From assembly GCF_003049525.1 (NCBI RefSeq), contig NZ_PYWL01000001.1, forward strand, positions 930,001 through 994,000: DNA of 64,000 bases, read 5' to 3'. The position numbers and the translations under genes were made by a program. This document shows positions 43,019 to 51,331 of the stretch, piece after piece (within the stretch, counting starts at the first letter, position 1; each line of letters opens with the position of its first letter). This DNA is from Lysinibacillus fusiformis. Lineage in GTDB: Bacteria; Bacillota; Bacilli; Bacillales_A; Planococcaceae. The notes beneath the pieces were generated by a model, which worked only from the letters and a program-made list of their open reading frames with translations, did not search any database and was not told the DNA's origin.

Positions 43019-45223
43019 TCATACTGCTGAAATTCGAACTGTCACTTTAAATAAATCGCCATCCACATCAATTGTCATGCGAGCTCCATGCAAATCTACA
43101 ATAGATTGCGCAATGGCTAATCCAAGTCCAGATCCCTCTGTATGACGTGAAGCATCTGCACGTTTGAAACGTTCAAATAGTTCATCAGCGTCTTCATTAA
43201 TTTCATACTTCGCAACATTTTTTACCGTTAATTCAGCATCACCATCTGCTGTTCGTTTTAACGTCACATAGACGCGGGTACCCTCTAACGCATATTTCAA
43301 TACATTAACAATTAAATTATCTATGAGTCTCCACCATTTTTGACCATCTACATAGGCATAAATAGGCTCATGAGGCATCGTCATTCGTAAATCTAAACGC
43401 GACTGTAATAAATCTTCCTTATGCTCCCCTACCGCCTGCTGAATAAGTTGTGTCAAATCTACACGACTTCGTTGAAGCTCAATATTACCACTTGCCATTT
43501 TCGATACTTCAAAGAGATCTTCAATCAATACTTTTAAACGTTCTGATTTTTTATCGAGAATATGAATGTATTGTTGACGTTCTTCCTCTGTAAGATTAGA
43601 TTTTTTCAAAAGATCCGTATACGTAATAATCGAAGTTAACGGAGTTCGTAAATCATGACTCACATTGGTAATAAGCTCTGTTTTTAAACGTTCACTTTTA
43701 GCCTGCTCATGCATAGATGTTCGAACGCCTTCTCGTAAATGATTAAGATTTTCAGCATGACTAGCGAGTGGGGACTTCCCTTTCACTTTCACGTCACGAT
43801 TCAGTCGCCCATTGGCCATATCTTTCGTATCCTTCATAATACGGTTTAAGTAACCCATTCTTGATAAGAAAACAATCAAGGTTGGAAACCCTACAAACAT
43901 ACACACACCTAGAACAAGAACTGGGAAAGCTCCTCCTCTTAACATAGAAGCGACAAGGCTACCTCCTCCAAAGAAGGCTGCCCCTAACATGAACAGTGCG
44001 TGCATCGCTATAGAGCGATTAATAAATAAATCCGTAATTGAATCCCCGAGTGACCATAAATAACTGGATTTCACATTTTGCTCTAACTTTTTCAACGTAT
44101 CTATTCTTGTATAAAGCCAAATTAATTGAATAAAGAAAGCAATTCCTATGATAATTAACACACCTAATTTAAAGGCGAAATCTAGTATAGAGCGTACATA
44201 ATTATATTGGAAATTGTAATCGTAAGTGTATTCAATCGACTCAAAAACAATTTGAGATGAAATAAGATACATAAACCCTGTGATCAACACTAAAACAACT
44301 TGAAAATCGAATTTCACCTTATTTAAAACGTCTTTTTCCTTCATTCCTTTAACAGTTTGCAGTACATCCTTACGACCTCTCCAAGCAAAAATTGCCGTTA
44401 TTATGCTAGTGAGCCATATAAAGAAGTAGGTATATTGATTACGGTGAAAACGATTATAATCCTGCATAACACCCAATGATTGAACTGCTTTTTTAGAGAT
44501 GGTTAAGACACCTATATATTCAGTTGTTTCATAAAGATTATCGACATCCACATAAGTTTCTGTACGGTAAAAAATATCCCTTACATTATTACTAATATTT
44601 CCCACATACAATGGATTTCGCTCAGAATACTTTATTTTATAGGCACTACTTTCTGAAACATCACCTGCACGGTATGTTTCTCCTGTTTCCGTATTCGTCA
44701 ACTCATAAGACCAGTAATCATAAGACTTTTTAAAGCTTTTAGCTTCACTCTGTGCTGCTTTTATATATTTATCGATGAGTGCTTCTTCCCCAGCAAGAAT
44801 CTTCTTTCTTACATGTTCATCGTTTTCGAAATTTGCCGTAATGTCTTTAATTTTATTATCTCGTTCAGTCTCTAGCTTTATTTGTAATTCTCCCGCATTG
44901 GCATCCATTGCTTCCTGAATTCGCTGTTCGTATTGTTGTTTAATATTATCGATTTGCTGTCCTAATGTACCATAATAATTTCGATGATCTTCTATTTGAG
45001 ACTGCGTAATCTCTATTTTCCCTTTTAAGTCTTCAGCCTTCGGTAAATTTATTACTAACGGCCCGAGTTCTGAAGTAAAATTATCGATTTCATGTTGGAA
45101 ATTTTCTGATTCGAAATAGGACTTACCAATATACTGATAGCCTACATGCCAAAAAGTAAAGATGCCGAAAATAGTCCAAATGATACTCATTAACACCAGT
45201 AGGGATTTCCATTTTTTTATCAT
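43019..45223 (-). CDS. Large multi-membrane-segment sensor histidine kinase
   Basis: A 734-residue sensor kinase. After a first membrane helix (8-28) comes a roughly 230-residue extracytoplasmic region with long coiled-coil stretches (KGKIEITQSQIEDHRNYYG, YEQRIQEAMDANAGELQIKLE). About six further membrane helices lie between 260 and 470. A HAMP-like segment precedes the phospho-acceptor His523 in NVSHDLRTPLT. The N-box is DNLIVNVLKYA and the G-box GSGLGLAIAQSIVDLHGA. It pairs with the response regulator encoded just upstream, with a tiny membrane-protein gene between. GAGGAG precedes the ATG. Signal unknown; the extracellular coiled coil suggests an envelope or peptide ligand. Confidence 0.87.
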   Translation of the reverse strand: MIKKWKSLLVLMSIIWTIFGIFTFWHVGYQYIGKSYFESENFQHEIDNFTSELGPLVINLPKAEDLKGKIEITQSQIEDHRNYYGTLGQQIDNIKQQYEQRIQEAMDANAGELQIKLETERDNKIKDITANFENDEHVRKKILAGEEALIDKYIKAAQSEAKSFKKSYDYWSYELTNTETGETYRAGDVSESSAYKIKYSERNPLYVGNISNNVRDIFYRTETYVDVDNLYETTEYIGVLTISKKAVQSLGVMQDYNRFHRNQYTYFFIWLTSIITAIFAWRGRKDVLQTVKGMKEKDVLNKVKFDFQVVLVLITGFMYLISSQIVFESIEYTYDYNFQYNYVRSILDFAFKLGVLIIIGIAFFIQLIWLYTRIDTLKKLEQNVKSSYLWSLGDSITDLFINRSIAMHALFMLGAAFFGGGSLVASMLRGGAFPVLVLGVCMFVGFPTLIVFLSRMGYLNRIMKDTKDMANGRLNRDVKVKGKSPLASHAENLNHLREGVRTSMHEQAKSERLKTELITNVSHDLRTPLTSIITYTDLLKKSNLTEEERQQYIHILDKKSERLKVLIEDLFEVSKMASGNIELQRSRVDLTQLIQQAVGEHKEDLLQSRLDLRMTMPHEPIYAYVDGQKWWRLIDNLIVNVLKYALEGTRVYVTLKRTADGDAELTVKNVAKYEINEDADELFERFKRADASRHTEGSGLGLAIAQSIVDLHGARMTIDVDGDLFKVTVRISAV

Positions 45224-45238
45224 ACCACTAACACTCCT

Positions 45239-45394
45239 CTAAAAAATTCTTTCTAGTAACTGTAAAACCTCTGAGGAGCGAGAATCGACGATTTGATAAG
45301 CATAAACGCCAAAATAAATAAGTCCAACAACACCTGCAATGAATCCTGCAATAGTCATATACTTCTCTATTTTATTTTTCCATTTTATAGCCAA
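45239..45394 (-). CDS. Small single-span membrane protein between response regulator and kinase
   Basis: A short frame fills the space between the response regulator stop (45372) and the kinase ribosome binding site. From TTG 45394 (AGGTGG 9 nt upstream, inside the regulator gene) it gives 51 residues; from ATG 45358 it gives 39. The shared part is MTIAGFIAGVVGLIYFGVYA followed by YQIVDSRSSEVLQLLERIF: one hydrophobic helix and a short amphipathic tail. The TAG stop abuts the GAGGAG of the kinase gene, consistent with coupled translation. It may be an accessory membrane component of this two-component system (inference). Confidence 0.5.
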   Translation of the reverse strand: MAIKWKNKIEKYMTIAGFIAGVVGLIYFGVYAYQIVDSRSSEVLQLLERIF

Positions 45395-46064
45395 CGCCCC
45401 ATACCACCTTTAGATAGCGTGGGTTTTTTGGGTCCGCTTCAATTTTTTCACGAATTTTTCGAATGTGCACAGCTACAATATTTTCAGCATTGTAGGCTTC
45501 CTCATTCCAAACTCGTTCATAAATTTCACGAATCGAAAAAACACGCCCTGCATTTTTCATTAATAATTCCGTAATTTTATATTCTATTGGAGTTAGTCGA
45601 ACTGGTTCTCCTTCTAAAATGATTTCTTTAGCATCTTCATCAAGAGTAAGCCCGTCAATTTCTACTTTTGTTGCACCTTCACTATACGTTCCTAGTTGTA
45701 CATAGCGTCTAAGCTGTGATTTCACTCGTGCTAATAGCTCTAATGGATGGAATGGCTTTGTTACATAATCATCCGCGCCTACCGATAATCCATGAATTTT
45801 ATCTCCATCTTCTGCCTTTGCACTAAGCATAATAATAGGGATATTGCGCTCTGCTCTAATTTTAAATGTCGCAGTAATCCCATCCATATTTGGCATCATT
45901 ATATCTAAAATAATTAAATGTACTTCATTATTTTCTAGCTTGTCTATTGCATCTAAGCCATCTGCTGCTTTTATAACATTATAGCCTTCATTTTTTAAAT
46001 AAATTTCAATACCATCACGAATATCTTGATCGTCGTCTGTAACAAGAACTGTTAGTTTCGTCAT
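45372..46064 (-). CDS. OmpR/PhoB-family response regulator
   Basis: A 230-residue regulator from ATG 46064 (GCGAGGTG upstream). The receiver domain has TDDDQD acidic residues near the start, the phospho-acceptor Asp in LIILDIMMPNMDG, then IPIIMLSAKAED and DDYVTKPFHPLELLARVKS with the conserved Lys. The C-terminal winged helix has RLTPIEYKITELLMKNAGRVFSIREIYERVW and VHIRKIREKIEADPKNPRYLKVVWGVGYK. It is phosphorylated by the adjacent kinase and binds DNA as a dimer. Regulated genes are not evident nearby. Confidence 0.9.
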   Translation of the reverse strand: MTKLTVLVTDDDQDIRDGIEIYLKNEGYNVIKAADGLDAIDKLENNEVHLIILDIMMPNMDGITATFKIRAERNIPIIMLSAKAEDGDKIHGLSVGADDYVTKPFHPLELLARVKSQLRRYVQLGTYSEGATKVEIDGLTLDEDAKEIILEGEPVRLTPIEYKITELLMKNAGRVFSIREIYERVWNEEAYNAENIVAVHIRKIREKIEADPKNPRYLKVVWGVGYKMEK

Positions 46065-46140
46065 GATAGACACCTCGCTCTCAAATATAAGTGTACCTTT
46101 CAAATCTTAAAATCCAGCTAGTAAAAAAATGAAGAATTTC

Positions 46141-47020
46141 TTAAGGTTTTAGCTTATTATGAAGCCTTCCTTGCCTCCCACCTATCGTCAACACAACAAT
46201 GCTGCCTAATAGCATTGCTACACCTAGCCAGGACACGCCACTTAACTGTTCTCCGACTAGAAAAACGCCAAGTATTGCGGCTGTCAATGGCTCAGCTAAG
46301 GATAGAGTTACAGCTGTTGATGAATTTATTTTTTGCAAACCGTTTAAGAACAGTAAATAAGCTACACTAGTACACATAATTCCCATAAATAGTATCGTCC
46401 ATAAATTTTGCATATTTTCTAACCAAGCAAAACCATTAGACAGTGAAAACGGTAGTAAAAATAAAGTACAGAGCGAAAACGTCATAGCAACTGCTGGTAA
46501 AGCATCTTCCTGCACCATTAATTTCTTACTAATATTTGTATAAAAGGCAAAAGATAACCCTGCACAGAGCGCTAAACCAAAGCCACCCATTTGTACAGCT
46601 TCTTCCCCATTATTGATAAACAATAAAAGACAGCCCATGATCGCTATCAATGAAAGCTAGCCCCCAAATAATAGATGGTCGGTTTCTCCATATAATCCAT
46701 TCAATAATTCCTGAAAATACCGGTGCACTTCCAATGGTCGCAACAGTTCCAATTGCTACACCTGTTAGACGTATTGATGAAAAGAAAAGACCTTGAAAAA
46801 GAGCAATACTAGCCGCAGCTAAAATCGTCCATTTCCACGACCAATGTAGAAAATTAATTTTTCGCCAAAAAATTGTAATAGCTAAGAGGATTCCACCACC
46901 AATGGCAGAACGAATAGTGGCGACTGCAATCGGAGATACATTATTATCTAAAAACGTTTGGGCAGTTCCTGTCATCCCCCATAAAATAGCTGCTAACCAT
47001 ACAAATAACAGATTTAACAT
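46141..47020 (-). pseudogene. EamA-family permease, frameshifted
   Basis: Two overlapping frames together encode one ten-helix EamA permease of about 293 residues. The N-terminal part (from ATG 47020, GGAGGGGG upstream; MLNLLFVWLAAILWGMTG to RPSIIWGLAF) runs into a shifted frame. The C-terminal half (IAIMGCLLLFINNGEEAV to HNKLKP) continues in another. Removing one base at about 46648 restores a continuous reading IWGLAFIIAIMG. Both halves look otherwise intact, so the mutation is recent or a sequencing error. If real, the gene is inactive. Family: drug/metabolite transporter, solute unknown. Confidence 0.8.
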
Positions 47021-47171
47021 GTAGACCCCCTCCGCCTTCTTCCTTCCAATACTAATCATACATATTTATCCAAAATCAAACAATTATCATTTTTACTTTT
47101 TCTTTCATCCACTCCAGTAGGCATTCGGTTAAATGGACGTTATAATGAATACAGTTAAAGGAGCGAGTTGT

Positions 47172-47402
47172 ATGTACAAAACAATTGAAGAGACAGCAAT
47201 TGAACTAGGTATGCCTGAAGAACAAATAATACGCCTAGTCTATGAGGGACGCATCCGTTCCGTTTTCGATGGAAATATGATACTCATAAATAGTGGACAA
47301 TTTAGTACGTATTTTAATCAATTGGAACGTATTAAAGAGGAAATTGAAATATGGAGATCTACCCCGATACCAGAGGATATTGACGTAAAAGACGAGGATT
47401 AA
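47172..47402 (+). CDS. Small excisionase/MerR-like helix-turn-helix protein
   Basis: A 76-residue protein from ATG 47172, with AAAGGAGCGAG upstream. Residues 1-42 (MYKTIEETAIELGMPEEQIIRLVYEGRIRSVFDGNMILINSGQF) follow the excisionase-type winged-helix pattern: helix, turn, Glu-Gly-Arg-Ile, short wing. The rest is an acidic helix with IPEDIDVKDED. No recombinase or phage gene is near, so it is more likely a small chromosomal DNA-binding protein than a prophage Xis. Target unknown. Convergent with hom. Confidence 0.65.
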   Translation: MYKTIEETAIELGMPEEQIIRLVYEGRIRSVFDGNMILINSGQFSTYFNQLERIKEEIEIWRSTPIPEDIDVKDED

Positions 47403-47447
47403 AAAGCCCACCATTCAATCAATAGATCATTGTTGAATGGCGGGTTA
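47401..47447 (-). terminator. Terminator of hom
   Basis: On the minus strand, AACCCGCCATTCAA pairs with TTGAATGGTGGGC and is followed by a U run. One mismatch. Confidence 0.75.
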
Positions 47448-47467
47448 CCTTTATAAAATAATAATGA

Positions 47468-48454
47468 TTAAATCGTTACAACAAAGCCTGCCCTTTTCCC
47501 GATGATTTCAGCATAATCTTCTACCATCACACTTGCTGTTGGGTACATTCCAGCACCAGGACCTACTAAGGTTAAAGTACCAATATAATTTGTTTCTAAT
47601 GCAACTGCATTGAACACATCATCGACTGGATAAAGTGGATGTTCTTTATCAACCAGTTGTGGTCCAACCTTTGCTACAATTTTCCCATTAGCTAGTTTTT
47701 CCACCTCAGCTACATGACGGTAGCGTAAACCCTTTTCACATGCCTCATGGACCTGCGAAGCTGAAATACTATCTATGCCGATAACTTCTACATCCGCCCA
47801 ATCAGGTTGCTCTCCAAATGCTAGGGCGCTTAAAATCATTAACTTTTTAAAGGCATCCTGACCAGAAACATCATTATACGGATCTGCCTCAGCGTAGCCT
47901 AAACTTTGCGCTTCTTTTAAAGCTGTATCAAATGACCAGCCCTCTGCTCGCATTTTAGTTAAAATATAATTACAAGTACCATTTAAAACACCTTGTATAC
48001 GACTAACATCATTAACAAGTAATATATTTTTCATCGTTTTAATAACAGGTACTCCTCCAGCAGTTGTCGCCTCAAAGCCTACAAAGACACCATTTGCTTT
48101 TGCAAGTTCTTGTAACTCTAACCCACGCTTTGCAAACATGACTTTGTTGGCAGTAATAACATGACATTTATTCTCTACCGCTCTCTTTAAATAGCTATAT
48201 GCAGGCTCTTCATTCACAATGGCTTCAAATATTACTTGCATGCCTGGTTCAGCCAATACATCATCCATGCTTGTAGTCATCAAATGTGCTGTGCCTGGTA
48301 CACGTTCGCGGCTAGCATCTGTTACTAAAATTTTCGCTACTTCCAACTCAATGCCTAATTTATTTTTAAGATCTTCCCGCTTTTCATTTAATATATGATA
48401 GATCCCTTGACCTACCGTTCCAAATCCTAAAATCGCTGCCTTTATAGTTGCCAT
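47468..48454 (-). CDS. hom: Homoserine dehydrogenase
   Basis: A 328-residue enzyme that reduces aspartate semialdehyde to homoserine, the branch point to methionine and threonine. The start at ATG 48454 is preceded by GGAGGG. Motifs are the Rossmann loop ILGFGTVGQGIY, ITANKVMFAKRG, GFEATTAGGVPVIKTM, QGVLNGTCNYILTKM and EADPYNDVSGQDAFKKLMIL with the catalytic Asp and Lys. It lacks the C-terminal ACT domain of typical roughly 430-residue Bacillus Hom, so allosteric threonine inhibition is unlikely. No thrB/thrC follow, so this copy may serve methionine synthesis with the nearby metY. Confidence 0.9.
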   Translation of the reverse strand: MATIKAAILGFGTVGQGIYHILNEKREDLKNKLGIELEVAKILVTDASRERVPGTAHLMTTSMDDVLAEPGMQVIFEAIVNEEPAYSYLKRAVENKCHVITANKVMFAKRGLELQELAKANGVFVGFEATTAGGVPVIKTMKNILLVNDVSRIQGVLNGTCNYILTKMRAEGWSFDTALKEAQSLGYAEADPYNDVSGQDAFKKLMILSALAFGEQPDWADVEVIGIDSISASQVHEACEKGLRYRHVAEVEKLANGKIVAKVGPQLVDKEHPLYPVDDVFNAVALETNYIGTLTLVGPGAGMYPTASVMVEDYAEIIGKRAGFVVTI

Positions 48455-48511
48455 TCTTATTATTCCCTCCAACTTACATTCCGCAGTTTCATCAAGCCAA
48501 ACTCTCCGTGG

Positions 48512-48539
48512 GGTTGTGCCAAATCATTTGACACCAACC
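48512..48539. repeat. Imperfect hairpin in the hom 5-prime leader
   Basis: GGTTG, G, CAAA (48512-48524) pairs with TTTG, C, CAACC (48527-48539) in a compact hairpin, 58-85 nt before the hom start. It is flanked by GC-rich CTCCGTGG and CCGCAGGCC. There is no T tract and no S-box or T-box consensus. It may be a repetitive palindrome or a leader structure. The remaining DNA to 48866 is AT-rich with nothing recognised. Confidence 0.4.
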
Positions 48540-48866
48540 GCAGGCCTTAGCCAACCCTTAATTTTGGATAAATTTTGATATTCAGTACATGTTAGATCAT
48601 ATACAAATTCAAATAATTCGAAATTTAACTTAAAGAAAATTGTAACGCATATATATACTTTACACAAGAAAAATCTTTCTAGGAAGGACATTTGTTTTCC
48701 CTAGACGTGCAAAAGAAATCGGTTTCATTCCTTTTACTATACGTTTTTTTAGTTTATCCATAAAATTCGAACAAATATTGACTCTTTACTCTCAAATAAT
48801 GATGTCTTTCTTCTATTATATATGTATGTTCAGACACCCATAAACCAGCTAAATAATTAAACTACT

Positions 48867-48907
48867 ATAAAAAAGGCTCATTCCCTGTAGCAGCAGAGAA
48901 TGAGCCT
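48867..48907 (-). terminator. Terminator of the 128-residue protein gene
   Basis: AGGCTCATTC (48874-48883) pairs perfectly with GAATGAGCCT (48898-48907), with a U run on the minus strand. Confidence 0.88.
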
Positions 48908-48925
48908 AAATATATGAGGGATTAT

Positions 48926-49312
48926 TTAGCTCGCTTTTGAAAGCAATTGAAAACGATATTGTGTTAAAGCTTGTTGAACAATACTAATTTCTTCTTCTGT
49001 AAAATTTGGTATTGCATACGTACGTTCTACTAATTGAAATGTACCGTATTTCAAATAAAATTCTGTTGCTGGAAGCTGGATGTGGCTCACACCATACTTC
49101 TCATATGTCTCATAAACTTCCTTAATCGTATAGCCAATATCATCTGCGCAAACCTGTTCCTGATATGCTGAATGACCAAAAATTTGCTGCCATTTATGTT
49201 CCACTAATGTAAGGATGTGTTGAATGGATTGATTGTTAACAAATACATGACCTTCATTTAGTTCATAAATTAGATAAGATGCAATGTTTTGCGCACTATA
49301 GAGATTACCCAT
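48926..49312 (-). CDS. Uncharacterised protein, possibly Panacea/SocA-like
   Basis: A 128-residue cytoplasmic protein from ATG 49312 (AAAGGAGTG upstream). The layout is reminiscent of the Panacea/SocA-like domain found in antitoxins and stress proteins: YSAQNIASYLIYELNEG, then SIQHILTLVEHKWQQIFGH, then ADDIGYTIKEVYETYEKYG. The resemblance is in pattern only. No toxin gene is adjacent. It has its own terminator and looks monocistronic. Function not assigned. Confidence 0.5.
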   Translation of the reverse strand: MGNLYSAQNIASYLIYELNEGHVFVNNQSIQHILTLVEHKWQQIFGHSAYQEQVCADDIGYTIKEVYETYEKYGVSHIQLPATEFYLKYGTFQLVERTYAIPNFTEEEISIVQQALTQYRFQLLSKAS

Positions 49313-49403
49313 TTTAAACACTCCTTTATCATCAGTTTTTTTGAAGAGTAGCCACTGGCTATGTAACTACTCTCCTATCTATTCAAAAGTGGGGGGAGCA
49401 CTT

Positions 49404-49466
49404 ATGAAAACATTTACCTTTTCAACGAGGTTTTTCCGAACACTTAACTTAATTCCAAGTATATAA
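49404..49466 (+). CDS. Possible 20-residue peptide gene
   Basis: GGGGGGAG lies 5 nt before an ATG that opens a 20-codon frame (MKTFTFSTRFFRTLNLIPSI). The peptide is basic and aromatic. The ribosome binding site is much better than expected by chance, but there is no promoter or terminator I can defend, and the gap is otherwise non-coding. Low confidence. Confidence 0.25.
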   Translation: MKTFTFSTRFFRTLNLIPSI

Positions 49467-49566
49467 CAAGGTTTTAACAAAGTCAATAATACATATAAAA
49501 TTACTCGGTATTATTTTTTAAAAGGTTCTGATAATTACCGGATGAGGTAATTGGTTAATGTAGCAA

Positions 49567-49616
49567 CGTTTGACGTATACCAAATGAGGCTATTCGAATG
49601 AGAAAATACGTAAACG
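49567..49616. repeat. Inverted repeat downstream of metY
   Basis: CGTTTGACGTAT (49567-49578) and ATACGTAAACG (49606-49616) are complementary apart from one unpaired base, around a 27-nt loop. It lies 27 bp beyond the metY stop codon, with no U run, so it may be a transcript-stabilising hairpin or operator. Confidence 0.4.
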
Positions 49617-49642
49617 CTACAACACTCGCCTGTCATTCTATA

Positions 49643-50947
49643 TTACGCTTCTACTGTTTGTTCAGTTGTTGCTGTTGCCTGAGTAATAGCCTGCTCTAAA
49701 TCTGCAATGATGTCCTCCACTGCCTCTAAACCGATTGATAAGCGAATGAGCGATTCGGTTACGCCAGCTTGAATTAGTTCATCTGCTGATAATTGTTGGT
49801 GTGTAGTAGATGCTGGATGGATAATTAGCGACTTAGCATCCCCTACATTTGCCACATGTGAAAACAGCTTTACATGATCAATAAGCTTTCGTCCTGCTTC
49901 ACGTCCACCTTTAATGCCAAATGTAAGCACTGAGCCGAAGCCATTTTTTAAATACTTTTTCGCCAACTCATGTGTTGGAAAATCTTCCAGGCCATTATAA
50001 TTTACATACTCCACAGATGGGTGGTTACGTAAATATTCAGCCACAGCTAAAGCATTTTCATTGTGTTTAGGGATACGCAAATGAAGCGTCTCTAAACCTT
50101 GTAATAGATTGAAAGCTGCATCTGCACTTAACGTTGGTCCAAAATCACGTAACAGCTGTACACGCAGCTTTGTAGCAAATGCTGCAGAAGCTGTATCTAT
50201 TCCATAGCGTAAACCATGGTAAGAAGCATCCGGCTCTGTAAAGCCTGGGAATCGCCCACTAGTCCAATCAAACTTACCAGCGTCTACAACAACACCGCCT
50301 AGAGTTGTCCCATGGCCACCTATCCATTTAGTTGCTGAGTGAACTACCACATCTGCACCGTAGTCAATTGGTGTAGAACCATAAGGAGAAGCAAATGTAC
50401 TATCGATAATTAATGGTAAGCTGTTGTCATGTGCAATCTTAGCTACAGCTTCAATATCTAAAACCTTTAAGCTTGGATTACCGTAAACTTCTGCGAAGAC
50501 AGCTTTTGTTTTATCAGTAATGGCAGCCTTAAAATTCTCTGGGTTTGTTTCATCTACAAAAATCGTTTTAATACCATAGTTTGGTAATGTATTAGCGAAT
50601 AAATTATACGTACCACCATATAAAGAACTGGCTGCTACAATTTCATCTCCTGCTCCAGCTAGATTTAATATAGAAAATGCAATAGCTGCTGCACCAGATG
50701 AAAGTGCTACTGCTGCCGTCCCACCTTCTAATAAAGCCACACGCTTTTCAAAAACATCCACTGTCGGATTCGTAATTCGCGTGTAAATGTTTCCCGCTTC
50801 CTCTAAGGCAAAAAGACGTTGCGCATGAGCAGTGTCTTTAAAAACGAAAGCAGTTGAACGGTAAACAGGAACTGTTCTAGAACCCGTCACTGGGTCTGGT
50901 TCTTGACCGCCATGTAACAGCAGTGTTTCTGGTTTAAAATTTGTCAT
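49643..50947 (-). CDS. metY: O-acetylhomoserine aminocarboxypropyltransferase (MetY)
   Basis: A 434-residue PLP enzyme that converts O-acetylhomoserine and sulfide to homocysteine. Motifs are YTRITNPTVDVFEKRVALLEGG, ALSSGAAAI, SSLYGGTYNLF and DSTFASPYG, with the PLP Lys in VVHSATKWIGGHGTT, and IHPASTTHQQL at the C-terminus. The length above 420 residues and the insertion with YHGLRYG distinguish MetY from shorter MetB/MetC/MetI. It is controlled by a SAM-I riboswitch and terminator immediately upstream, so it is expressed when S-adenosylmethionine is low. GGAGG precedes the ATG. Confidence 0.92.
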   Translation of the reverse strand: MTNFKPETLLLHGGQEPDPVTGSRTVPVYRSTAFVFKDTAHAQRLFALEEAGNIYTRITNPTVDVFEKRVALLEGGTAAVALSSGAAAIAFSILNLAGAGDEIVAASSLYGGTYNLFANTLPNYGIKTIFVDETNPENFKAAITDKTKAVFAEVYGNPSLKVLDIEAVAKIAHDNSLPLIIDSTFASPYGSTPIDYGADVVVHSATKWIGGHGTTLGGVVVDAGKFDWTSGRFPGFTEPDASYHGLRYGIDTASAAFATKLRVQLLRDFGPTLSADAAFNLLQGLETLHLRIPKHNENALAVAEYLRNHPSVEYVNYNGLEDFPTHELAKKYLKNGFGSVLTFGIKGGREAGRKLIDHVKLFSHVANVGDAKSLIIHPASTTHQQLSADELIQAGVTESLIRLSIGLEAVEDIIADLEQAITQATATTEQTVEA

Positions 50948-51012
50948 TGTGTACCTCCATTTGGTTATTTTTTTACGATGGTACCGGAGATGAGGAGGAT
51001 TTTTCTGTAGAA

Positions 51013-51044
51013 AACAAAAACCCTCTTCAGCTAAGAAGAGGGTT
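51013..51044 (-). terminator. SAM-riboswitch-controlled terminator before metY
   Basis: AACCCTCTTC pairs with GAAGAGGGTT around a short loop, followed by a U-rich tail, directly downstream of the S-box aptamer. It is the expression-platform terminator. Confidence 0.92.
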
Positions 51045-51060
51045 GCGGTTGCAAGTTTTC

Positions 51061-51180
51061 CTCCCCTTATCTGCCAGATCCAAGTAAGAATCTGTAGGAA
51101 TTAGCACCTTAGTAAGTTCATCACCTACTGGTTGCCGGGCATCATAGGGCCTATCCCTCCGCCGCTCTTGATAAGAGTAT
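51061..51180 (-). ncRNA. SAM-I (S-box) riboswitch
   Basis: On the minus strand the conserved blocks appear in order: CTCTTATCAAGAG, GGCGGAGGGA, GGCCCTATGATGCCCGGCAACC, AAGGTGCTAATTCC and AGATAAGGGGAG, which closes P1. This is the S-box consensus. Bound SAM stabilises the aptamer and leaves the downstream terminator free to form, shutting off metY. Confidence 0.96.
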
Positions 51181-51209
51181 GAGATTCAATTTCCATCGTT
51201 GTTACAAAG

Positions 51210-51238
51210 TATAAGCATAGAGTTTTTTTCTGTCAACA
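51210..51238 (-). promoter_or_regulatory. Promoter of the S-box/metY transcript
   Basis: TTGACA and TATACT on the minus strand are exactly 17 bp apart, about 30 bp upstream of the aptamer. It is a near-consensus sigma-A promoter. Confidence 0.88.
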
Positions 51239-51331
51239 TCTAAATTTTATTTTTTCCGAAACTTCTGTCTGCTCTTTTACGTAGTAAGAACGCATACACT
51301 ATTTTAAAAAAAATTTGAAAGGAGTATTTTT

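Noticed and set aside
47172..47402. Prophage excisionase
   Set aside because: Although the fold looks Xis-like, there is no integrase, attachment repeat or other phage gene within the window.
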